From: an uncultured Bacillota bacterium
Lineage (GTDB): Bacteria > Bacillota_I > Bacilli_A > Izemoplasmatales > UBA1188
Assembly: GCA_900318975.1 (NCBI GenBank)
Contig: ONMY01000164.1
Span: 1 to 6,647, forward strand
DNA: 6,647 nucleotides
Direction of reading: 5' to 3'
Positions 1-5,692 of the stretch are shown piece by piece. Made by a program: the position numbers and the translations under genes. Within the stretch, counting starts at the first letter, position 1. The number at the start of each line of letters is the position of its first letter. The notes under the pieces are model-generated. The model was given only the letters and a program-made list of their open reading frames with translations, had not been told where the DNA came from and made no database searches.

Positions 1-2
1 AC

Positions 3-542
3 TTCGTTGCTCTTGCTGATATCACAGGCCCTAAGGGTGATACTGGTGAACAAGGTCCTCAAGGCGAAAAGGGTGAAACTGGTGCAACAGGTGCTACTGG
101 TGCTCAAGGCGAACAAGGCCCTAAGGGTGAAACTGGTGCAACTGGTGCAACTGGCCCTCAAGGCCCTCAAGGTGAACAAGGCCCTAAGGGTGAAACTGGT
201 GCTACTGGTGCAACTGGCCCACAAGGCCCTAAGGGTGAAACTGGTGCTCAAGGTCCTCAAGGCCCTGCTGGTGCTGATGGTGCTGATGGCGCTGATGGCG
301 TTGATGGTGCAACCGGTCCTCAAGGTCCTCAAGGTGAAAAGGGCGACAAAGGTGAAACTGGCGCTCAAGGTCCTCAAGGCGAAAAAGGCGAAAAGGGTGA
401 AAAAGGTGACAAAGGTGACAAGGGTGATCCAGGCGAAGCTGCTCAAGGTTGCGGTTCTGTAATCGGAATCTCTGCAGTTATGATCTCTAGCCTTGCAATC
501 TGCGGTGCTGCACTTGCACTTAGAAGAAAAGAAAGAGAATAA
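3..542 (+). CDS. Collagen-like repeat surface protein with C-terminal membrane anchor, 5' end missing
   Basis: The true frame is open at the left edge, so the N-terminus lies outside the window; 179 codons are visible. After eight residues (FVALADIT) come 46 uninterrupted Gly-X-Y triplets (27-440), mostly [15 protein letters not shown] and GDK. Bacterial collagens lack hydroxyproline, and their triple helices are known to be stabilised by Lys/Glu/Asp pairs, which are dense here, above all in the last ten triplets. The final 33 residues are AQGCGS, a hydrophobic helix of about 20 residues and the basic end RRKERE. This resembles a tripartite C-terminal anchor or sorting signal, so the protein is probably displayed at the surface as a trimeric fibre or stalk. 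The N-terminal head and its target are unknown. Gly, Pro and Ala codons make this stretch much richer in GC than the rest. An open +1 frame across the repeat is a shadow. Confidence 0.9.
   Translation, partial: FVALADITGPKGDTGEQGPQGEKGETGATGATGAQGEQGPKGETGATGATGPQGPQGEQGPKGETGATGATGPQGPKGETGAQGPQGPAGADGADGADGVDGATGPQGPQGEKGDKGETGAQGPQGEKGEKGEKGDKGDKGDPGEAAQGCGSVIGISAVMISSLAICGAALALRRKERE
45..233 (+). repeat. 63-bp tandem repeat inside the collagen domain
   Basis: Blocks of seven triplets recur in tandem. Positions 108-170 encode [21 protein letters not shown], and 171-233 encode the same except that the last triplet is GPK. A more diverged block with the same period precedes them at 45-107. 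The two later copies are nearly identical in DNA, differing mainly at third positions. This suggests expansion by slippage or unequal recombination, so repeat number may vary between strains. Confidence 0.75.
443..539 (+). other. C-terminal Cys-Gly / hydrophobic helix / basic tail anchor
   Basis: This segment encodes the end of the collagen-like protein from Gln to the last Glu. A GCGS motif is followed by a largely hydrophobic run ([21 protein letters not shown]) and then RRKERE. The layout parallels known tripartite C-terminal signals such as MYXO-CTERM and Synerg-CTERM, which also have a Cys-containing motif before the helix, and it lacks the LPXTG motif of classical sortase substrates. 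Whether it is processed at the Cys or simply stays as a transmembrane anchor cannot be told from sequence. Confidence 0.6.
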
Positions 543-573
543 TTAAGTTTACTTTCATTTAATAAAATAAGTG

Positions 574-607
574 CCAATCCAATGCTCATTTTTGAGCATT
601 GGATTGG
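574..607 (+). terminator. Perfect 15-bp hairpin after the collagen-like gene
   Basis: The arms at 574-588 (CCAATCCAATGCTCA) and 593-607 are exact reverse complements around a TTTT loop. The hairpin starts 31 bases after the stop codon. There is no T-run on the + strand 3' side. Read on the - strand, it is followed by a T-rich stretch complementary to the A-rich bases at 561-570. It could therefore be half of a bidirectional or compound terminator, or an mRNA 3'-end stabiliser. Confidence 0.6.
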
Positions 608-608
608 A

Positions 609-664
609 GCATTTAAGAAGGCAACAATTAATCCCCTTAAATTCATTGTTGTCTTCTTAAGTGT
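609..664 (+). terminator. Long second hairpin, likely Rho-independent terminator
   Basis: The core stem pairs 613-628 with 645-660 (16 bp, one G.U pair at 621/652). It can extend outward to 609/664 with further wobble pairs. The 16-base loop contains CCCC flanked by TTAA on either side. A T-rich stretch (TTTAATTATTT) follows at 664-674, as expected for termination of the upstream gene. It begins one base after the preceding hairpin ends and finishes 28 bases before the next start codon, so it could also lie in the leader of the downstream operon. Confidence 0.6.
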
Positions 665-678
665 TTAATTATTTATGA

Positions 679-685
679 AAAGGAG
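679..685 (+). promoter_or_regulatory. Shine-Dalgarno site that fixes the lipoprotein start
   Basis: AAAGGAG lies seven bases before the ATG at 693. An in-frame ATG at 675 overlaps the upstream side of this site and has no ribosome binding site of its own. It would add six residues (MKRSHI) in front of an already complete signal peptide. The start at 693 is therefore preferred. No convincing -10/-35 pair is visible in 543-692. Confidence 0.85.
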
Positions 686-692
686 TCATATT

Positions 693-2042
693 ATGAAAAG
701 AACAAAACCAATTCTAATTTTAATATTTATGATTTGTTTGTTTGTTGTTGTCGGATGTGGAGGAAATAATCCAACAACCAAAAATGATGGTATTACAACC
801 ACAACCAATTCAAACAATCAAGAAGGAAAAGATATAACTGTTATTTTCGATTACAATTATACTGGAGCACCAAGCCCAAAGAGTGTTAGTGTTGAGTATG
901 ATGATGTTGTTGAAGAACCAACAAAACCAGAACGTGATTTATATCAGTTCACTTTTTGGTATAAAGATCAAGAATGCAAAGAAAAATTTAATTTCGAATA
1001 TTCAATTACAAGCGATATAACCCTATATGCTGGTTGGAAAAAAGTTGCAGTCCTTGTTCAGTTTAATACAAATGGTGGAAGCACAGTTGAAGATTTAACT
1101 GTAACTATTGGTGGAATCGTTTCTCAGCCACAAAACCCAACACTTGAAAACAAAATGTTTGTTGGATGGTATAAAGATAGTGCTTGTACTGAAGTTTTTG
1201 ATTTCACAACAAAACTAAGCGAGAATATAATACTTTATGCTAAGTGGGATGATGTTGGAGAAGATACAGTCAAAGTTACTTTCAATTATAATTATGATAA
1301 TGCACCAAATGATGGCATTTTCTATGAAAAGACCATTAACAAAGGTGAAACCGTTGGTAGTGTCGCAAACCCAACAAGAGATGCTGTAAACGATGTAAAA
1401 TACGAATTTGTTAGATGGTATAAAGACCAAGAATATAGCGAAGAGTTTGATTCAAACGAAGCTATTAATAGAGATATCACTCTATATGCTAAATGGTATA
1501 TGACTTATACATTTGAGGCCGAATATGTTGATCTTGATGGTAAAAAAGGCGTTGGATATTCTGGTGGTGCTTCTGGAAAAGATCTAGCCGTTAAAGATAG
1601 ATATGATGCAGGGGCAAGCAACGGCTTCTTTGTAACTTATCTTTATTACACCGATGCTTTTATAGAATTTAAAATTAATTCAGATAAAGCTGCTTCTAAT
1701 GTTAAGTTAGTTCTACGTTTATCGGTTGAATATCGTGACTTCGTTATGGATCAAAATAAATTTGAAATTTCAGTAAATGGAACTGGTATTGGTTATTCAC
1801 CAATAAATTTAACAGGCGCATTCCAAGATACTGAAGATGAAAAAAGAGCATTTGAAAATTATGAAATCTCATCATCGGTATCACTCAAAGAAGGAGAAAA
1901 CATTATTAGACTCACCGTTTTAGATGATACAGAATACGATTTTGGAACAATGTCAGCTCTTGCCCCAACAATAGATTGTATGTATCTTTCTACTGATGCA
2001 ACTTTGACTTGGTCACCAAAAGAGTCTAATATTTTAGATTAA
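693..2042 (+). CDS. Lipoprotein with three InlB-type B repeats and a C-terminal carbohydrate-binding-like domain
   Basis: The protein has 449 residues. Residues 1-21 form a lipoprotein signal peptide (basic MKRTK, hydrophobic core, lipobox VVGC), and Cys22 is the predicted lipidated residue. A Thr/Asn-rich linker follows (about 24-46). Three repeats of the InlB B / Listeria-Bacteroides type lie at about 47-116, 117-186 and 190-269, each with the W/Y-Y-K-D core (FWYKDQE, GWYKDSA, RWYKDQE) and the closing LYAxW. Such repeats are usually spacer or adhesion modules in surface proteins. Residues 271-440 look like a beta-jelly-roll module of the CBM6/CBM35 kind: an opening FEAEYVDLDG, then GGASGKDLA, ENIIRLTVLDD and PTIDCMYLS near the end. 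That assignment rests on pattern only. The next gene begins two bases later and encodes a glycoside hydrolase. I infer that this protein holds a glycan at the outer membrane face for that enzyme. No catalytic motif is seen. Confidence 0.88.
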   Translation: MKRTKPILILIFMICLFVVVGCGGNNPTTKNDGITTTTNSNNQEGKDITVIFDYNYTGAPSPKSVSVEYDDVVEEPTKPERDLYQFTFWYKDQECKEKFNFEYSITSDITLYAGWKKVAVLVQFNTNGGSTVEDLTVTIGGIVSQPQNPTLENKMFVGWYKDSACTEVFDFTTKLSENIILYAKWDDVGEDTVKVTFNYNYDNAPNDGIFYEKTINKGETVGSVANPTRDAVNDVKYEFVRWYKDQEYSEEFDSNEAINRDITLYAKWYMTYTFEAEYVDLDGKKGVGYSGGASGKDLAVKDRYDAGASNGFFVTYLYYTDAFIEFKINSDKAASNVKLVLRLSVEYRDFVMDQNKFEISVNGTGIGYSPINLTGAFQDTEDEKRAFENYEISSSVSLKEGENIIRLTVLDDTEYDFGTMSALAPTIDCMYLSTDATLTWSPKESNILD

Positions 2043-2044
2043 TT

Positions 2045-4969
2045 ATGAAAAAACTATTTCAAATAAAATCTTTTAAGAGATGGTTCATCATATCACTAAC
2101 AATAGTAATTTTGGTATCAATTATCAATATTCTTTCTTTTGGGCCTCTCAATGTCCTTGTTTCACAATATCTTGGTGGTTCAAGAAAGATAGCCGGTGGT
2201 AACGAATACTACATTAAAGATTTTGAAACAAAAGAAGAAGCTAAGTATGCAGGTCTTAAGTTGTCTCAAGAAATATGCGAGGAAGGTTTTGTTCTGTTAA
2301 AGAACGATAATAATTGCCTACCTCTTCTAAACAACGAAATCAAAATAAGTGTTTTTGGCAAAAACTCAGTTAATTTAGTATATGGTGGAACTGGCAGTGG
2401 CGCTGTTTCTTCAAAAGACGCTAAAACCATATTTGAAAGCCTTAAAGATGCTGGGTTTAAATATAATGAAGATTTAAAATTATTTTACGAAAATAATAAT
2501 CAATCAGGGTTAGGAAGAGAAAAAATTAAAATCGAGGATGCAGTTCCATTTGGATTTTCAACTGCAGAAACTCCAATCTCAAGTTATTCTAATAGCCTTA
2601 TTTCTACATTTGATGAATATAATGATGCAGCATTAGTTGTTATTTCTCGTATCGGTGGTGAGGGAAACGATATGCCGACAACAATGAGAAAATCAGCAAC
2701 TGATTTTGAAAAAGTATTTGGTGCAGCAAGCGAAAATGATCACTATCTAGAACTTGATCAAAACGAACAAGATATGCTTCAAATGGTTTGTGAACACTTT
2801 GATAAAGTTGTGCTCATTGTCAATAGTAGCACACCTATAGAACTAGGCTTTTTAGTTGACTCAAATGCTTATAACGATGATTTATCTTTAAATCACTATG
2901 ATTATAAATCTCATATTGATAGCTGTGTTTGGATTGGCGGGCCTGGTGAGGCTGGAATTATGGCCCTTGGAAGACTTCTCAAAGGAGAAGTTAACTTTTC
3001 AGGAAGAACAGTTGATACATGGGCTAAAGATTTCACAAAAACCACATCATATAATAACATCAGTTGGGGCGGCGAAAATAAAGCCGACTCCTATTATTCA
3101 AAAGAAACAGGAAAAATGATTCCAAGTTCTTTCTACTTCATAGATTATGAAGAAAATATTTACATCGGTTATAGGTATTATGAAACCGCTTATCAGGAGC
3201 ACTTAAATGGAAATTATCCATCATTTGATTATTCAAAGGAGGTGGTTTATCCATTTGGATATGGATTATCTTATACAACTTTTGATTGGGAAACTGTAAA
3301 AACATCGATTCCAGCCGGTGGTAAGATTGAAAAGGATTTGGAAATATCTATTTCTGTTGAAGTTACAAACACAGGCAGCGTTATAGGCCGTGATGTGGTA
3401 GAGATATATGCAGAGGCCCCATATACAAGCGGTGGCATAGAAAAAAGTTCAAGTGTTCTTGTTGGTTTTGCTAAAACAGACGAAATAAAACCTGGAAAAA
3501 AGGAAACGGTGACTATTTCTTTTACACCTTATGATTTTGCTTCATATGATTATAACGATAAAAATAACAATAGTTTCAAGGGATATGAACTAGATGCTGG
3601 ATCTTATAAGTTTAAAATTATGAAAAACTCTCATGATCTTGTTGATGCAATTGAATATCATATTGACACAGAAATCAAATTTGAAAAAGATTCAACCACA
3701 AATTATGATGTCATAAATCGTTATGATGATGCATCAGCACAGCTTCAAACACTACTTTCAAGAAGTAATTTTATAGATACATGGCCACAAAGAAGATCTG
3801 TTCTTGAAAAAACCGTTGATCAAAAATTTGTTGATGAGGTCAATAAAAAAGACAGCAAAAACCCTCTTACAAGCTCAAGTCCCGAGGTACTAAACTCTAA
3901 TCTTACTGTCGCAAAAAAACGTTCTTTTGAGGGTCTTAAAATATACGATTTAATCGGTCTTGAATATACTGATTCAAAATGGGATGAATTAATAGCTCAA
4001 ATTACAAAAAGCTCAATGATGGACCTTGCAAATAAAGCGGCATTTAGAACCGAACCAATTGATTACATAGGCAAAGTAGAAACATTAGAAACCGATGGAC
4101 CAGTTGGTTTTGTTAACTTCATGAGTACTTCAACTTTTTTTGGTACTTGTAGTTATCCAAGTGAGTGTGTTCTTGGTTCGACTTGGAACACTGACCTATT
4201 ATATAGAATGGGTGAAAATGTAGGTAATGAAGGATTAATCGGAGATTATACATCACCATATTCTGGATGGTATGCTCCTGGTGTGAATATTCACAGATCT
4301 CCATTTGGTGGTAGAAACTATGAATATTTTAGCGAAGATCCATTTTTAACTGGTAAACTTGCATCAAGTGAAATACTAGGTGCAAAATCAAAAGGGGTTT
4401 ATTGTTATATTAAACATTTTGCCCTTAATGAACAAGAAACAAACAGAGAAGGTGTTTGTGTTTGGTCTACAGAACAAGCAATGAGAGAAATCTATTTAAA
4501 ACCTTTCGAATTCGCAGTAAAAGAAGGAAAGACAACAGCAGTAATGTCTTCCTTTAATAGAATTGGTAGCGTATGGGCCGGAGGAGACTATCGTCTTCTT
4601 ACTGAAATACTTAGAAACGAATGGGGATTTAAAGGTTCTGTTCTAAGCGATTTTGCAACACAAAGATTTATGGATTCTAAACAAATGATGTATGCTGGCG
4701 GAAATCTACTTTTAAACAATACAGGATATGATGATTGGTATGATTCTTCAAATCCTCTAGATACATACGTGTTGAAAAAATGTACAAAAGACACACTTTA
4801 TACAATTGCAAACTCAAACGCAATGAATGGGTTTGGTGGAGATGGTAGTGAGCCAATTATACTTCCACCTCTTTGGAATATATGGTATTATATAATTGAT
4901 TCTATTATTTTTGCAAGCGTTGTAATTTCCGGTGTTTTGATTATTGTTTTAAATAAAAAGAAAGTATAA
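2045..4969 (+). CDS. Membrane-anchored glycoside hydrolase family 3 enzyme with reversed domain order (beta-glucosidase-like)
   Basis: The protein has 974 residues. Helix 1 is at about 13-31 after a basic N-terminus, and helix 2 at about 946-968 is followed by KKKV. Both tails should be cytoplasmic and the body extracellular. The first soluble part is the GH3 C-terminal domain (about 70-415), with GFVLLKND, RIGGEGND (Glu206 the likely acid/base), GGPGEAG, NFSGRTVDTW and YPFGYGLSYTTF. A fibronectin III-like domain follows (about 433-540). The catalytic TIM barrel (GH3 N-terminal domain) comes last, at about 630-925: DGPVG with Asp684, GRNYEYFSEDP at 756-766, KHFALNEQE with Lys790-His791, and GSVLSDF with Asp869 the likely nucleophile. 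Reversed order is known in some rumen GH3 beta-glucosidases (Butyrivibrio, Ruminococcus albus). The KHFxxNxQE motif argues against a NagZ-type hexosaminidase, but substrate cannot be fixed. It has no clear ribosome binding site and starts two bases after the previous stop, which suggests translational coupling. Confidence 0.92.
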   Translation: MKKLFQIKSFKRWFIISLTIVILVSIINILSFGPLNVLVSQYLGGSRKIAGGNEYYIKDFETKEEAKYAGLKLSQEICEEGFVLLKNDNNCLPLLNNEIKISVFGKNSVNLVYGGTGSGAVSSKDAKTIFESLKDAGFKYNEDLKLFYENNNQSGLGREKIKIEDAVPFGFSTAETPISSYSNSLISTFDEYNDAALVVISRIGGEGNDMPTTMRKSATDFEKVFGAASENDHYLELDQNEQDMLQMVCEHFDKVVLIVNSSTPIELGFLVDSNAYNDDLSLNHYDYKSHIDSCVWIGGPGEAGIMALGRLLKGEVNFSGRTVDTWAKDFTKTTSYNNISWGGENKADSYYSKETGKMIPSSFYFIDYEENIYIGYRYYETAYQEHLNGNYPSFDYSKEVVYPFGYGLSYTTFDWETVKTSIPAGGKIEKDLEISISVEVTNTGSVIGRDVVEIYAEAPYTSGGIEKSSSVLVGFAKTDEIKPGKKETVTISFTPYDFASYDYNDKNNNSFKGYELDAGSYKFKIMKNSHDLVDAIEYHIDTEIKFEKDSTTNYDVINRYDDASAQLQTLLSRSNFIDTWPQRRSVLEKTVDQKFVDEVNKKDSKNPLTSSSPEVLNSNLTVAKKRSFEGLKIYDLIGLEYTDSKWDELIAQITKSSMMDLANKAAFRTEPIDYIGKVETLETDGPVGFVNFMSTSTFFGTCSYPSECVLGSTWNTDLLYRMGENVGNEGLIGDYTSPYSGWYAPGVNIHRSPFGGRNYEYFSEDPFLTGKLASSEILGAKSKGVYCYIKHFALNEQETNREGVCVWSTEQAMREIYLKPFEFAVKEGKTTAVMSSFNRIGSVWAGGDYRLLTEILRNEWGFKGSVLSDFATQRFMDSKQMMYAGGNLLLNNTGYDDWYDSSNPLDTYVLKKCTKDTLYTIANSNAMNGFGGDGSEPIILPPLWNIWYYIIDSIIFASVVISGVLIIVLNKKKV

Positions 4970-4970
4970 A

Positions 4971-5690
4971 ATGTATAGAATTATAAACCTTGGAAACGTA
5001 GAAAATATAAATACTTTAAATAATCTAGAGAAAAAATATTCTAAAAAGCATAATCAAAGCCTTATAATTTGTTCGTTTAGTAATGTTCTCGATTTTTTTG
5101 ATTCCATTTCGAAGTCAAAATACAATATTTTGATTATTTCAGATGATTTTTGTACAAAGGACTGTTTAAACGAGGTTGCAAAGATAAAAAGAAACGATTA
5201 TTCAATTTCAATTTGTCTATTGTCTTATGATAAAGAAGTTGCAATAGAGGGATACAAAATTAAAGCAGAAGCATTTTTTAATCCCCCTATTACTTATGAG
5301 AAAATAGAAAGAATAATGGACAGATTAATTAGTACACAAAACGATATTTATAAACGTGATGATAAAATTATGATTAAGGTTGGAAATAGCTATTCAGTTA
5401 TTAAGTATGATTCTATATCATATATTGAAATATCAGGGCATTACCTTGTTATTCACACAGACAAAGATATCTATAAATCAAGAGGATCATTCAAAACCTT
5501 ATTAAAAACAATAAAAAATAGCAGTTTGGTTAGATGCCACAAATCTTTTATTGTTAATGTATATAAAATAACAAACATTAAAAATAAAAGCGTATATCTT
5601 GGCGACACAATAATTCCACTTGGGATGGAAGGAAAAAGATTATTGTTATCCAAACTTAAAAGCAACAAAAACATATCAACGTTTGAATAG
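4971..5690 (+). CDS. LytTR-family DNA-binding regulator with degenerate receiver domain
   Basis: The protein has 239 residues. Residues 1-120 follow the outline of a response-regulator receiver. However, the N-terminal acidic pair is replaced (INLGNVEN at 5-12), Ser57 in NILIISDDF sits where the phosphoacceptor Asp is expected, and FFNPPI (102-107) has Pro105 where the conserved Lys of the usual LLKPI stands. Asp58 or Asp59 could be a shifted acceptor. Residues about 132-232 form a LytTR domain, with SYIEISGHYLVIHT, a repeat of Arg/Lys positions and the hallmark LVRCHKSFIVNVYKI (186-200). LytTR proteins bind direct repeats in promoters and often control surface polysaccharide, adhesion or peptide production. 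It starts one base after the GH3 stop, with only a weak AAGAAAG upstream. No sensor kinase is visible. It may act without phosphorylation, sense a ligand or partner, or autoregulate the operon; I saw no clear LytTR direct repeats in 543-692. Confidence 0.88.
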   Translation: MYRIINLGNVENINTLNNLEKKYSKKHNQSLIICSFSNVLDFFDSISKSKYNILIISDDFCTKDCLNEVAKIKRNDYSISICLLSYDKEVAIEGYKIKAEAFFNPPITYEKIERIMDRLISTQNDIYKRDDKIMIKVGNSYSVIKYDSISYIEISGHYLVIHTDKDIYKSRGSFKTLLKTIKNSSLVRCHKSFIVNVYKITNIKNKSVYLGDTIIPLGMEGKRLLLSKLKSNKNISTFE

Positions 5691-5692
5691 AT

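Noticed and set aside
27..440. CRISPR-like or minisatellite array
   Set aside because: The periodicity is 9 bases with continuous coding of Gly-X-Y. There are no spacers.
7..462. Open frame of about 151 codons encoding a Leu/Lys/Val-rich protein, one frame off the collagen repeat
   Set aside because: It is a shadow produced by the Gly-X-Y repeat read in the wrong frame. The other frame gives perfect collagen triplets and a sensible anchored C-terminus ending at 542.
675..692. Upstream ATG for the lipoprotein gene
   Set aside because: The Shine-Dalgarno site AAAGGAG lies after this ATG and is ideally spaced for the ATG at 693.
543..692. Possible sigma-70 promoter (TAAAAT at 563-568, or TTGTTG at 646-651)
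   Set aside because: No acceptable partner element lies at 16-18 bases for either. The first would read into both hairpins, and the second would start transcription at the ribosome binding site.
2898..3119. Plus-strand frame of 73 codons inside the GH3 gene
   Set aside because: It overlaps the conserved GGPGEAG to NFSGR region of the GH3 domain in another frame and has no features of its own.
4119..4304. Minus-strand open frames within the GH3 gene, and similar ones at 1215-1430, 4588-4794, 5471-5674 and 5890-6138
   Set aside because: They are short, lie opposite well-conserved coding sequence and show no recognisable domain. They are antisense shadows.
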